From Hydractinia symbiolongicarpus (lineage: Eukaryota; Cnidaria; Hydrozoa; Anthoathecata; Hydractiniidae), in NCBI RefSeq assembly GCF_029227915.1, contig NC_079875.1:7316001-7380000 (forward strand): 64,000 nt of DNA. The letters run 5' to 3'. Positions 1 through 13,300 of the stretch are shown piece by piece. Numbering within the stretch: position 1 is the stretch's first letter; every line of letters starts with the position of its first letter. The translations under genes and the position numbers were made by a program. Under the pieces are notes generated by a model. The model worked only from the letters and a program-made list of their open reading frames with translations. It was not told the DNA's origin and made no database searches.

Positions 1-1950
1 ATGTTAAATATTTAAGGAATTGGCAGTACGTGATATTTACATAATTACTAGTTAATTGATAGTTTAGCCAAACTATATTTGGAATGTTGACAACAATTAA
101 TTTAATTGGAAACGTAGCGCCTCCATAACAGTGTCATTAATATAATAAAATAAAAAGTTAATTGAGTTTTGTCTGTCTGTTTATGATTTTATGCACATAG
201 GCTATATACTATTTATACTATTTATTATTTTATCAAAAGTTTATAAAGCTATGGAACGAAAAGTTTGAAATACGAAATCTCTAAATTTCTTTTACTTTTA
301 AACCATGTGTGATTAAAGTTTTCAACAACAGGAGGCCAAAATTATTTCAAACTTTGTTTCCACATAATGATCCATTTCATATCAACTTCCTACTTCCTAC
401 TTCCTAATTTACTTCCTAAGTTCGTAATGCAGGCAATAATTGGAGGTTGCTATAGAAATATAAGAGGGATTACCTACATGAATGGTGGTCAATGATTTGG
501 TAATTACTTTGTTATTTCATTTGCCCTATCGCATTTATATATTTTCGAAAACACCGTACGATGTATTATGTAAGAGCTGTTTGGACTAAATTAGGGTTTT
601 ATTACATTAGCCATAGCATGTAAGAAAAATGTAATTCAAAAAAAAATTTTTTTTGAAATAAGAAGGTCAACATTTAACTTAAATATCAAATCATTTTGAT
701 GATTCCAATTGCTTTCTATGGCACGTTTCATAAGCATGCCATTTGTCCTTATTGATTTGTTTGAGCAGGTGTAATTGCTACTTGCTAAAAATTTTTCTAA
801 AAAAACCATCTTACTATTGTGAACATTTCGTCGTTTTGGTCCGTTAAGAACTTACAAGAACACGGAACTGGCGTATTATTACATGGATAATGCCAAAATG
901 CAGGTAGCAGATGTCAAGAAAAAAGGATTTCTCGTGAACGTTTAAAAACAATTTAATTTTGCAGCAAACTTAACCCTTGTTGATCGCAAGGCACAGACAC
1001 TTGTGAGGTATCATAGACATATTCCTTATCAATAAAAATATTTAAAAACTAATATTTAAACTTCCTCATACAAGTATAATAAGAAACGTCTAACTGAGAA
1101 TTTTTTTCTACGATAGTGTTCCTCCGATGTATGTATTGATGCAAATACATAGAGGCTATAAAAAACAAAATGCAATTCGGTGAGTACTTGCATGCACAAT
1201 TCAAGAGATGCCTTATTAAATTGGCAAAAAACAAAATTAGCGCGAATTTTGTGAATTTGCGTTATTAAATATATTTTGATAAAGTACAACAAAAATTTCC
1301 CGGATGTTAAAAAAGTGACTATATATTTAAGTAAATATATAGTAAATATATTGTAAAGTGTAAATGGGCTTTTCTTAAATCCAGTTTCATTACAAAGCTT
1401 TATTAAATCTACTTCATGAATTTTAAAGTTGGGGGTAAAGTAATAAGAATTTAGAACCAATACTCTGCAATGTGTTGCTCTTAGTAAGAATAATATATTT
1501 CGACTTTTATAATTTACTTTAAGCGTATTAAACTTTTCAAGGATTGGATTTAGTGGATTTTTGCAGTTTTTACTGCGTTTTACAGCGTTAAAGATTATAT
1601 TACATAAGCTTTAAGAAACTGTTTGCGCAAAATTGATAAATGTTACATAATCTTAATTGTTAGAAAAGAATTAACAACTTTTATCATTATACTTGTTGCC
1701 AAAAATTTCTTTTCCTTCTTATCACCTAATCTATATCAGGGTTGATATCATTATTGGAGCCACGAGAACGCTATCTAAATCATCGATCAAGTGTTATTCA
1801 ACAAATAATAGAATTTGCGGAGGCTGTTTCTTGGTAAAGCAAATTACAATGTTTTTCTGTTATAGTGTATACAAACAGACCTAATGTGTTCGGCAAAATA
1901 TAATTTGCAAGGTATCACCCTTGCGGTGTTTCGTTCTACCCACCTAACAA
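1..1950. repeat. 5' flank of plus-type duplicated cassette, copy 1
   Basis: No gene is seen here. The stretch is the upstream part of a long duplicated block that ends in the small secreted gene at 2168. The same order of sequence recurs at about 10318-13460 and 29590-31740; for example the motif around 'ggaatgttgacaacaa' at about 80-100 recurs near 10410 and 29685. The short open frames are not conserved between the copies, so I treat them as chance. Confidence 0.7.
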
Positions 1951-1958
1951 CACGTTGC

Positions 1959-1965
1959 TATAAAA
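1959..1965 (+). promoter_or_regulatory. TATA box of secreted-family gene A
   Basis: TATAAAA lies about 210 bp before the start codon. Downstream is a short 5' untranslated exon ending at 2038 (CAAG|GTATGC) and an 80-nt intron with its acceptor at 2117-2118. The paralogue at 40426 has the same arrangement (TATAAAAA at 40216, UTR intron 40278-40376). The equivalent site of the broken paralogue near 13460 has lost the TATA sequence. Confidence 0.65.
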
Positions 1966-2167
1966 CCTTGGCTGATGCAAAGTGTTATCACAGAGAAGCT
2001 ATCAGGATCAAGTGAAGACGATTCAGGTTAACAGCAAGGTATGCAAAGTGACAAACTCGTAACAAAAATCTATTAAATGCTTCCTGAATTGTTAGTCTTC
2101 AAGATTATTTCTTTTTAGATAACTTATTCTTCATTGATTTACCATTCATTTTATTTATCACGCAACA

Positions 2168-2877
2168 ATGCATAAATCCTGCGTTTACATCTTTACTGTC
2201 TTGCTGTGTTTGGCATCAGGTATTTTTTACGTAAAACATTACAACAGTCTAGTTGCTTGAAGAGAACGTATTATTTATGAAAATGTATAATCTGTTTATT
2301 CAATGTTTTATTATAACAGGGACTTTGGCCCAACTTAATTGCACGAACATACCTCCTGTTCCTAATACACCAGCTGATCCACCAATAACGAGTCTGATAG
2401 CATCTGCGAACGAAAATATAGTGGTTTGCAATCAAATAATTCCATGTGAGTGAAATAGTAATTACATTGGTTTTCGTCAAATTGTTATCACGTCTTCTTT
2501 TGGCACGATTACTGAAATGTTACAAAGGCAAGAAAAATTATCGAACAAAATGTTACTCAATAGTGACTTGTAAATGTTAGATGTTATAAATTACATATTT
2601 GTGTCTTTATATTTCAGTTTTCAATGCTTTTATCGCAAGTGCAAAATTGCCTGGCGTCATTAATCAGATAAAAGAAATCGACGGGGTTTTGAGTCAACTT
2701 CAAACACGCATGGAAATCGTCAATCGAAGACTAAATTGTGGGCTTGTTGCTAGTGTGCAGGAAGCACAAAATCTGCAACAAACTTTGCAAAATGATCTAG
2801 TTTCAATAAGAGTATTGGCTGGAATACGATCAAGACTTGTAATAATCAGAGGTCAATTGGTGCACATTATTCATTAA
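2168..2877 (+). CDS. Small secreted protein, plus-type family member A (3 coding exons, intact)
   Basis: Coding exons are 2168-2219, 2320-2445 and 2618-2877, giving 438 nt, 145 residues and TAA. Donors are G|GTATTT and CAT|GTGAGT; acceptors are AACAG and TTTCAG; both introns are in phase 1. Residues 1-20 look like a signal peptide (hydrophobic IFTVLLCLASG then TLAQ). Exon 2 encodes a Pro-rich stretch with NCTNIPPVP and SANENIVVCN. Exon 3 encodes a Leu/Ile-rich, mostly proline-free and probably helical segment with NRRLNCGLV and RVLAGIRSRL, ending in IIH. Three cysteines are predicted in the mature chain. I do not recognise the family. Conservation between copies and intact frames suggest a functional secreted protein. 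It faces the minus-type gene at 5942 tail to tail. The splice model is read by eye. Confidence 0.8.
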
Positions 2878-5085
2878 TTTCAACGTTACATCTTTACTCC
2901 TATTAATATCACTTTTTTGTACCTTCCTGTTGTGGAAACTAGCCGTTTTAACGTTTAAAGCATATTTGTTATAATTTAATAACTGTGAACAATATTAACA
3001 TCAAGGGAAATGGAGTACAAATATGATGCAGGATAAAATTTTTGTAATTTTTTGTTGTTGTCGAATATTAAATTTAAGCGTATTAAAATTTGTAATTTTT
3101 TGGTATTTGATTTTAAATATTCATCCAAGGAATGTGGTGTAAATCTGTGCTTAAGATTGGTCATTTTAGCCTTCTAGTAGCATGATAAAATATTAGACTT
3201 TGTCTTAGATGCGATACCCACTCTTGTCGTTTTTTAACAAAAAATAACTCCGATTATTCGATTATGCATCATTCGGTGATATCTCTATTTTGGTATGTGT
3301 TAGGTATGGTATGTGTTAAGGAGGACATATGTTTCGCCCTCATGGTATATCGCAAGGAAGTAGTATCCTGGCCTCGTCTACCACATGTGCTAGAGAGATA
3401 GGATTGGATCGATAGCACAGTTGGTAGAGCAGTCGTTCGGCAAACGAGAGGTGCTGGTTTCGAGTCCCACTAAATCCATCCAAGTCCCACTAAATCTAGG
3501 AAGATAATGCGCAGTATTACTTATACTAATATTATAAATGTAATTAACCTATTAGGAAGAATATACCATGTCAAACCTTTAAAAACTGGATTTGGTGGTT
3601 TATGTTATCGTAACACAAAATGCATTTTTCGGTTTATTACTTACATTAGAAACACAAAAATATTTTTAAACTTTTAAAACTTTATGCCATATCTCAAGCC
3701 CACGTCCATGCAAAAGTATAGCCCGCGGAGAATGGCACGTAGCTTTGAAATTATAGAGTTTGCTTCGTAACTACAAGGTCCTTGGTTCGGTCCAGAGGGC
3801 AGGCATGTTTAACAGGTCTCTTTACGACAGCTACAGGTGAACCCATACCATGTGAGAGAAATTGGCTAGGCAATGCCGTTGAATACGTAATGTATGCATT
3901 CTAAACGCAGGACTCACATTGATTATAGTGTTTCCAACACTGAAGTGGCTAAATCCTGTATAAATATTCGGAATAAAGAAAAATAAAGCCCTAATATAAG
4001 AACACTGTTGCTGTCTCCTGCTAGTAGTATAATTCTTCATCAACAACTTTTCGATTCATTTCAAAATGTTGTTTAATTGAATTCGTATGTTTTTTTTAAT
4101 TACGCACTATTTACTCTATGTACATTGCCAGGTAACCCTACCTTGGGTGAGAGAGTATTTGAGGTTTCGAAGTAATTCATACACTGAAGGAGTTATAAAC
4201 ATTGTGCATGCACATTTATAAGACAAATAAACGCATGGAAATTTTCACTTAGGCAGAGGAACAATGTAAAAGGAACATATATTTCTTGATTACAGCACAA
4301 GAATCAAAGAATATCAATTTCCATTTTCAAGTTTCAACTACATTAACAAAAAAATACCAGCATTTGAATATAAAAATAAGTTAATGAATAATATAATTTC
4401 GAATGTCAACAATTATGTGGTATATTACCACATCTGCTATTTTAATAGTCTTGGAAATAGTTTCTTATACCTTATTATGTATTTCATTGTATATATGCAG
4501 CACATTGGACATATGAAGTTTATCCCCTATTTCGTTTTATATTTATAACACTTTTAGCATAGACTTTATAGTTTTGAAACGTTTGATAATGATCACGACA
4601 ATCAAAATATATTTCAAAAGATACATTGAGGTATCTTACTTAAGAATATTTATGCTGTGTCAAATAAAAATAGAGGCATAGATCTTATTATTCTATTGAA
4701 CGAAATCATAGCATGCATAATGAATAGCTAAGCTCTCTATTAATTTGTGGTCGAAAGAATTATTTCCATGAGCCAATATCTCTACATTTCTTGTAGTTCT
4801 CTTTACTCAGACCTCTTGACTTAATTAAGTTTTGGAAAACAGTAGTAAATCATTTTCCTAGACTAATAGAAAAATTGACCAACTTGCCTTTTTTGGTCTA
4901 ATGTTGTTTTATGAGTTTTAATGGCGTGAGCAGTAGATATACCAAAATGATTTGGGAACATTTGTGCACACGTTGCCTGTAATGTGTACGGCATCTTAAT
5001 CCTTTTAGACAGTTTATAAACGGGCGTGGTTATTTTTTTTTTTTGGGGGGGGGGATTTCACCATTTTAAAAGCGGCTTGAAATCT
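2878..5085. other. Spacer between tail-to-tail genes A and C
   Basis: No gene is supported. Parts are shared with other spacers: about 3585-3710 resembles 33000-33110, and about 4240-4700 resembles 22285-22930 and 33300-33660. These show that the whole convergent pair was duplicated. A tRNA-like piece lies at 3405-3480. A run of T followed by ten G lies at 5034-5054. Confidence 0.6.
3405..3480 (+). repeat. tRNA-like / tRNA-derived SINE head relic
   Basis: The segment has a box A-like TAGCACAGTTGG near 3413 and a box B-like GGTTTCGAGTCCC near 3456, at about tRNA spacing. A second, weaker B-box (GGTTCGGTCC) lies near 3784 after a similar body. I could not fold a full cloverleaf: the box B carries an extra T and no clean acceptor stem is seen. 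A tRNA-derived SINE remnant is more likely than a working tRNA. Confidence 0.35.
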
Positions 5086-5091
5086 TTTATT
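5086..5091 (-). terminator. Poly(A) signal of gene C
   Basis: AATAAA on the minus strand, about 110 nt past the stop codon at 5203. The near-identical gene F has the same signal at 35200-35205. In the broken copy D it has become AAGAAA. Confidence 0.45.
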
Positions 5092-5202
5092 TTAAAAAGA
5101 AAGTAAAATAAACAAACACAACAATCTTTACAGAGAACAAGTTTATCTCCTTTATACTATAAGACAAAGAGTAAATATCAACAAAACTACAAATTATTCA
5201 AT

Positions 5203-5942
5203 TCAGGGAACTGCAGGTATAATAATAGCTTGAAGACGATTCTTGATAACAAGAAGTCTGGCTTTCACGCCGTTTAATACTCTGTTTGAAACTTGATCGT
5301 TGCCCAGCATTTGATTCAAATTTCGAGCTTCTTGTACGATCGACACAAGTCCACAATCAAGTCGTCGATTGATAATTTCAAGACGAGCGTTGAGATGATC
5401 TATTAACTTACATGTTTGATTTATTAGTTGTTCTACACCCGATAACTTGAGACTTGCAATGAAAGGATTCAGGTCTATAATTAAAAAGACATATCTTTAT
5501 CTTTAGGAAAAGTATCGCAAAAATTATCTGACTATTTTAGGGTAAGAACTAATCAAATAATCTGTTGTTTCAGCTTTATCCATTGTAGGTACTCCTCCAT
5601 TAAGTTTGTAAAACGGAAAGCAAAAGGATATTTTTTGTCAATGTTAAAAAAAAGATTTGGATCAGCTTGCTTCATACTTACGTGGTATAATGTTGTTGCA
5701 AACTACGATATTTTCATTTGCGCTTGACAGTATTGCAGTAATTTCACCATCTTGTGGTTTTGTTGGGACATCTGGAATGTTGGTGCAATTAAGAGTTTGT
5801 CCATATGACACTATAAAATAGGAGTATTTTTCACCAAATTTATTATTGATAATTTTTTTTGGAGTACAAAAATTATTTTATTTAACAAACCTGACGCAAA
5901 ACATAGCAGTACAGAGCAGATCCATAAACCAACTTTATTCAT
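5203..5942 (-). CDS. Small secreted protein, minus-type family member C (3 coding exons, intact)
   Basis: Coding exons run 5891-5942, 5682-5810 and 5203-5474 on the minus strand: 453 nt, 150 residues and TGA. Splice sites are CAG|GTTTGT, CAC|GTAAGT, TATAG and TATAG; both introns are phase 1, as in the plus-type genes. The start is MNKVGLWICSVLLCFASG, a signal peptide. Exon 2 has NCTNIPDVP and SANENIVVCN. Exon 3 has an extra TCKL cysteine, then NRRLDCGLV and QVSNRVLNGVKARL, ending in PAVP instead of the plus-type IIH. Four cysteines are expected in the mature chain. The protein is intact and nearly identical to member F at 35318-36058. Function is unknown. Confidence 0.8.
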
Positions 5943-6124
5943 GATTGATATTGTAATTTGCGTTATTGTTGCTTTAAAGAAATGATGTGATGAAAAATTA
6001 GATAAGAGATTTCTTGTCTTTCCTTCTTGTCAATCGTTACTTGAGGAAATAGAAAATATTTCAAATCCTATTTGTTTACTCTACCCTCTTTACAACGATT
6101 GTGAATATACTTTTTACCATTTGC

Positions 6125-6133
6125 CTTTTATAG
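6125..6133 (-). promoter_or_regulatory. TATA box of gene C
   Basis: CTATAAAAG on the minus strand about 185 bp before the start codon. It is kept at the same relative place in copies F (36242-36250), D (25298-25306) and the promoter-only relic (about 8457-8464). Confidence 0.6.
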
Positions 6134-8247
6134 TATTTTTTTAACTTTTTTCGAGACAAATAAAGTAATTAGTGGTTTTTTGTGTCAATATAGCAATTTA
6201 AATTTAATTTTTTAGGTGCAAAAATACAAGAAGTCTTAAAGAGGAAAGTAATTGGAAATCGATGTGTCATCTAAAATAATAAATTTTTCGACTGCCAGAA
6301 ATATAATCCCACCTTGGTTGCGGGTTATGTAACTTTGACGACATGCAAACAATCTAAATCGGGTGATAAAATCAGTAAGTAAGATTAGGTTAAATGTTAG
6401 TAGCTCTAATTGATTGTTATGTAAGTCTGCAAATTATTGTCCATGACACATTCTAAGAACCACTTTTGCGCTCTTTCGTTATTTTCATTTATCGTCATTA
6501 TTAGTTCTAATAAATTTTTTAGCACATAGCAATGACGATATCAAAATATTTTTAGCCGTTTTAATTTTAAACACATCTAGTAGGAAGTTATTTTATAAAA
6601 AATTAAATGAAATATGTAGTGACCTCCCAAGTAATTGGGCTCTAATTAAAAAGATACCGAAGAAGTATGCGTTAATAAGCATTGAGTAGAGTAGTTTTTT
6701 TCGGTATAATTACTGTCTCGGATATGATATTGGTTAGGGACTCGAACTTCCTCATTTCTTATATTTTTTGTTCGTCAACAACAAAACATCGTGATCCGAA
6801 CACAGAAAATATCAAAACCGATAATTTTGCACAGGCTAATCACTATTTTTTTCACGAACAAAATGCCTGCTCCTTAAACTTTTACAACCTTTTTGTATCG
6901 TTCACACTGTTGTAGATTTCCAGCTTATTTACGACAGACGCCAGATTTTAAGAATGAGTAGAGAAAACACATCACATACTATAAAGCCTTTAAAACCTTA
7001 ACGCAATCTTTGACAAACACATGGTCAGGATTCATTTAAAAAAATATTTGAAACAGTCGGATTGGTCTAGCACTAATTTATTTGTTTGTCAACAAGAAAA
7101 AATCGTGCTAAAGACACACGAAGTGGGGAAAGCGATAAATGTTTGTTGACATTTGCTGCAACAGGCAAATTTCGGTGGAATATCACACTAGCTGACGACT
7201 ATTTTTGTCACAAAAGAAATTCCAGTTTCTTAAGCTTTTTGCAACATCTTAACATTTTTCTAAAGGAAAAATATTTCTCCATTCTTCACACTGTAAGACA
7301 GTGATTTTTTCTTTCCATTTGTGACAAACGCTGTAATAATTATTTAGACTAAGTATAACAGATTTTAAGAATGAGTAGAGAAGTTTGTTTAATCGCCTTA
7401 AATATTTGCTGCTAAAACTTCGCAGCAAAACACATCACAGTCGAATAAGCCCAAAAATATATACTTCTTTTTACTCGCCATATCATTTTGCATTTTATAT
7501 TTTGTTCCTCGTTTATGTTATATAAACCGTGTCTTACGCTATCTAGGTAAAATTTTAGTAACCAATTCATAAAATTTGCTTGTTTCCTCCGACTCATGTT
7601 AGGTCTCAGATAAAAAAGGTTATCTATGTGATAATACCCGTATACGTCTGTCTGCCACGCAAAATGGTGGCAAGTAGAAGACGCACACATTACGGTATAA
7701 AAAGGACGGGCGAACCCGTGGATTTTGCCACAGGCTAACGACCAGTTAAATAAAATAAAAAAAAATTAAAATTAAAATAAAAAATAAAAATAAAAATTAA
7801 ATAAAAAAATGAATTTTTTTTTACTTCCTCTTTTGTTGTTTTTCCTTCTTTCGTAATCGTCAAATTTCATTAGTGAATTTGAAAAATAATATGACTGAGA
7901 ATTTTTATTAATAGGCAATAGCAAAGTTCTCGGGAAATTTATAGACGAGCGAAAAATTTTAAGTCGGGGATAGGAATAGTTGATAGAATATGTTTTCGGG
8001 AAAACTGAAGTCACGATGATATTCTTGTTCTACGAACCACTTTTTTGTAACAAAATATCTTTCGGAGGACTGTATAATTTATTATCATTAAATCAAAATA
8101 ATGATCTGCGGATAGTGTGCTTGTCAAAAAGTAACCTAGAAAGCTTGATATAGTAAAAGTCTGAAAAAATTATGTGAGCGAAATAGAAACATCGAAAGTA
8201 GGAAGTTTGTGTAATTGCGCACGTACAGCTGTTTTTGCAAAAATATA
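6134..8247. repeat. 5' flank of minus-type cassette, copy 1
   Basis: No gene is supported. This upstream flank of gene C is repeated almost unchanged at about 36250-38345, with only small indels, such as one A+T-rich insertion near 7745-7805 that is absent from the second copy. More diverged copies lie at 8274-10255 and 25310-26880. Open frames in it (for example at 6682 and 36790) are shared only because the DNA is duplicated and are cut differently in the diverged copies. Confidence 0.7.
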
Positions 8248-10255
8248 CAGATCCATAAACCAACTTTATTCATCATTGATATTTGACGTTGCGTTATTGT
8301 TGCTCTAAAGAAATTATGTAACGGAATATTAGAAGAAACAATTTCTTTTCTTTCAATAATATCAATAGTTATTTCAGAAAATGGAAAATGTTTCAAATCC
8401 TACTTGTTTACTGTGCTCTCTTTAGAACGATTGTGGTTTTTTTTTATCCTTTCATTTTTATAGTATTTTTTAAATTTGCGCGGGACAAACAAAGTGATTA
8501 AGGGTTTTTTTGTGTTAATGTAGCAATTTATATTTAATTTTAGCAGGCGAAAAAAACAAAACGGTTCTATACGAAAGCATTTGGAAATCGTTGTGTCATC
8601 AAAATAATAAATTTTCTAATTGCCGGAAGTATATTTCCACCTTGTTGTGTTACGTAATTTAAACAACATGTAAACAAACTAAATCGGGTGATAAAATCAG
8701 TAAATAACCTTACTTTGTTATGCAGAAAAGGGAAGATTAAGCTAAATGTTAATATCTGAAATTGATTATTATGTAAGTTTGCAAACTAATGTTCATATCA
8801 CATTATAACAACAACTTTGTACGCTCTTACATTATTATTATATATTATTGTTATTAGTTGTAATCAATTTTGCGGTATATAGCAAGGAAGATATTAAATG
8901 ATTCTCCAGCTGTTTTATTTGTCAACACATCTACTAGGAAGTTATTTAACAGCAGATTTAATTAATTATGTAGTGACCTCCCAAGTAATTGGTCCATTAA
9001 TTGATAAGAAACGAAAGAAGGATTTATGCGTTTACAAGTATTGAGTAGATTATTTCTTTCGGTATAATTAATGTCTCTGACATAGTATCGGTTATAGACT
9101 TAAACTTCCTGCTTTCTCAATATAAGCAATAGCTTTTTTGTTTGGCCACAAGAAAAAACGAAGTAGTAAAAGCAATAAACATTTATTTATTTATTTTATT
9201 TCAGAGGAATTTTGCACAAGCTGACGACTACTTTTGTCACGAACAAAATCCCAGTTTCTTAAGCTATTTGCAACATCTTAACTCTTTTTTACAGGAGAAA
9301 TATTTTTCCATTCTTCACACTGTAAGACAGTGATTTTTTCTGTCCATTTATGACAAACGCTGTAATAATTATTTAGACTAAGTATAACAGATTTTAAGAA
9401 TGAGTAGAGAAGTTTGTTTAATGGGCTAAAATATTTGCTGCTAAAACTTCGCAGCAAAACACATCACATACTGCACAGCCTTTAAAACTTTAACACAATT
9501 TTTGACCAACACATGGTGAATAATCACTTAAAAATATTTGACACAGTTGGATTAGCCCAAAAGTACTTCTTTTTAGTAAATTTTATTTCCACTAGGAATG
9601 CTGAAAAAGTGTTTATTGATGACCTCACCATATTGTTTTTCATTCTTTATTTTGTCCCTTGTATATTATCTACAAATCGTCTTTTAGGCTTTTTAGGTGA
9701 AATTTTAGTAAGCAATTCATAGAATTTGGTTTCCTCCGACTCGCGTTAGGTTTCGGATAAAAAGTATTATTAAATAAAAAAATTGAATAAACCTTGCTTT
9801 GTATTTCCTTTTTGGTTATTTTTCCTTCTTCCATAATTCCGTTACTGGATATAAAAAATAACCTGACTTGAGTAGAACTGAATTGGAGAATTGGTACTAA
9901 AAAAGCATTAGCAAAGTTCTCGAAAGATTTATGACCAGGTTTAAATTAATCATAAAATATTAAAACTCGGGGATAAGAAAAGTTATTATTTTATTGGGGA
10001 AACTTTAATCACGTTTTGAAGGTTTTTCTAATAAAATATTTTTGTTCTGTGAAACCCACTTTTCATTTTAAAATATTTTTCGAGGAACTTTATAATTTAG
10101 TATCATCAAATCACAATACAGATGTACGGATGTACTTCTCAAAAAGTAGCTTCAAAAGCTTGATATAGTAAAGGTCTGAATAAAATTATATGAGCAAAAT
10201 AGAAACATCATAAGTTCGTGTAATTACGCATGGACAGTTGTTTTTGCAAAATATA
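8248..10255 (-). pseudogene. Promoter-only partial duplicate of a minus-type gene with truncated exon 1
   Basis: From 8248 upward the sequence repeats the upstream region of gene C, including the TATA-like site near 8457. Of the coding part only the first 26 bp of exon 1 remain (8248-8273, start codon 8271-8273, MNKVGLWIC in the frame). At 8248 it joins directly to the far end of the previous copy's flank, so exons 2 and 3 are missing. This is a tandem duplication whose breakpoint fell inside exon 1. It cannot make the family protein. Confidence 0.65.
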
Positions 10256-10317
10256 CAAAAAAAACAGATTAAAGTTTGATAATAAGTGATATTACAGACT
10301 ATTTAAGTAAAGTTCAA

Positions 10318-13300
10318 TGTTCAACTGATGTAAACTATTTTAGCAATTGGCAGTTAGTGGTATCTACATGATTACTAGTTAAATTATAGGTCAGTCAAAC
10401 TATATTTGGAATGTTGACAACAATTAATTTGATTGGCAACGTAGCGCCACCATAACAGGTTCAGTAAAATAACAAAGTAAGCAGGTAATTGACTACTGTC
10501 TATAGGGCTATAATTTTATGCACATAGATTTTATAACAGGGGACTATTTTAACAAACGTTTGTAAGGCTATGGACTAAACAGGTTGTAATATGACATCTC
10601 TAAATTTCTTTGACTTCTAAACCATGTGTGATTAAAGCTTACAACGAGATAAGCTCACCATAATTTCAAACTCTATTTTGACATAATGGTCTATGTTTTT
10701 TCGACTTCCTACTTCCTAATTTACTCCTTAAGTTTATAACACATTAAACCGGTGGTTGCCATAAAAATATAACAGGGGATACCTGACTCATTGGTGGTCA
10801 ATCATTAGGTAATTACTTTGTTATTTCTTTTGCCTTATTGCATTCACTTACTTTGACAAATATGGTACGATGTATTATGTGAAAGCTTTTGTACCAAAAT
10901 AGGTTCTTATGAGATTAGCAATAGTATGTTACGAAGAACGTAATTCGAAAAATATTATTGTTAAAACAACGCTTTCACATACATGTTTACTTTAAATATA
11001 CCTTGTTTCGGCATTTTTAGTAGGGAGTAAAGGGGAGGGGTGGTGGATTGAGCTGCTTTAAAAACTTTCGTTTGAATAAATTATAGACTTATTCTTTGTA
11101 TATTTTGCAACAACTGGATGAAAAAATTAGAGAAATTAAAAATTTTAAAAATACCAACAATAATTAAAGTGAAATCTCTTTTCATCTTGTTCACAGTCCT
11201 GTAAATTGTGAAAGCATATTAGACAAATGCAAATTAAAATTATGAAAAATCTAAGAAAAATTGAAAAAGTATTTTAATAATAACATCTACATTGATTTTT
11301 AATATGAAATCACTTTACTGATTCTTGTTGTTTACCGTGTCGCCTTTATATGGTATTTGTCCTTCTATGACTCTTTTAAGAATACGGTAAATCCCTTCAT
11401 TTATCCTGTTGTCTGTTTAACAATAACTAGACCCAAAATTCTGCGAAAACACTTTGCCTTTAATTTAAGATAAAATATTCATCAGTTATTAATTATTCAT
11501 AACGTTTAAGTGGGTGTAACCATGATTCTTGCAGGTAAAAGCTAAGGTCTTTGATTTGCTTTTCTCGAAATAATTTTTTTGTCGCAACGGTATATATTTT
11601 TGTCGAACACTCCACTCCATCTTGTCGAAATTGTACAAAAACAAGTTTGTTGCGACAATTATATCTTTGGCTACAAAACTGTTTTTTTAACGCAAAAAGT
11701 GAGGAAATATCGAGTTATTGATCTATCATGCTTAAAAATAGATAAATTTGTCATAAAACAGCTATTGTGACAAAAAATATGCTATATTTTTGGAACCACA
11801 TGTTGTTTTGACTTAAAAAAGAAAAGTTTTTTAGAGCTGAATAAGAGCTTCGCAACGATATTTTTTTCAACGAACAAAAACTTTACTGAGGGGAGTGTTC
11901 GAGAAAATGAACAGAAAGGGTGAATTTTTGTATATAAACTTTTTTTCTACTTTTTAGATTTTTATTATGAAAATATTTTATCATCATTCTAGAGATTACT
12001 TATTTGGCTTCAGAATATATATATTTGCTAGGGTTAATATAGCGAGCGGAGGGGATTTTTTAAATATACTGAGTATGTTTCTCAGGGGGTTACCGTATCC
12101 TTAAGCTCGTGTTATTGTTATCTGCGAATAAAGAGACCTGAAACAGTCCAATCTTACTCAGTTTAAATTTTTGTCATCTGAGTCGCATAAAAACTTGAGC
12201 TGACGAATAATATGGACTATTGATAAAATCTCACATTATAATACATAATGCTAAAAATCCTTAAAGTCACGTAGCAGACTTCAAGAAGAAAGGAAGTAAC
12301 TTTAAGGTTTGGAAAGAACTTAATTTATCAGCAAAATTTAACATTTTGATTTTGACACTAATTTTTAAACTTTATCATATAACTATAACACAAAACGCAA
12401 TGCAGAGAATTTTATTCTATCATTACGTTTGATCTACGAGTTGATACAAGAGCATGGAGGATATTAAAAAAAGCAATTTGATGTACTATTTACATGCAAT
12501 ATTCAAGGATGACTTAAATTTTAGTCAAATATTGAGAATTTGCGTTATCAAATTTACGCTGTAAAAGTGTAACGTAAATCTCCAGGACGTTGAAAAAGTT
12601 ACTAGTTAATTTAAACTGATGTTCAAAAATGTAAATGGCCTTTTCTAATATCTAATTACAATAGAAAGCTCTCTAAAATCTACTTCTTCAAATTTAAATT
12701 GGAAACAAGACTCTGCAATATGTTTCGAGGTGTGTATATTGATATTTTCATGTAACCACCACATGCAAATAGAATGAGATTCCTTCTTCCTTCCTAGTAA
12801 GAATAATATATTGTTACCTGATAACTTTACTCTAAGCGTATTGATTTTTATAGGGATTGGATTTAATGGGCTTTTCCCGTTTAAAACTCCGCTTGTTATT
12901 TTAGTCTCTTTAAAAAATATTTTTTCTGATATCTTAGGTTTTGTAACAAAACTTCTGCGCAAATTTGAAAATAGTTAGGTGATAATAAAACGTGAATAGT
13001 ACAAAATAGGTTTGGTTATCGGGTGCGTACAGCGTTGAAGAGTATATTGCATGAGCTTGTCTCTGCAGAACTGATCTAGAATCTCTGAATTCTCTTCCTT
13101 TTTAGATGAAGTTGTCTAAATGTTCTATAAACTTAGTTAGTATCAAATGAAATTACTAACGGCTGTCATTATAATTGTTTATAACCAAATGTATCTTTCT
13201 TATCACCCAAGCTATATCAGAATTCTTACCAGCCTATCAGTGTTGATATCATTATGGCAACCACAAGGAAGCAATCTGAATGATGGATCATGTGTTATTT

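Noticed and set aside
1056-1460. 134-codon frame on the minus strand
   Set aside because: Low-complexity AT-rich translation with no motif; not kept in the homologous regions at 12400 and 31450.
6682-6915. 77-codon frame repeated at 36790
   Set aside because: Shared only because the DNA is duplicated; the diverged copies at about 9050 and 25890 do not keep the frame.
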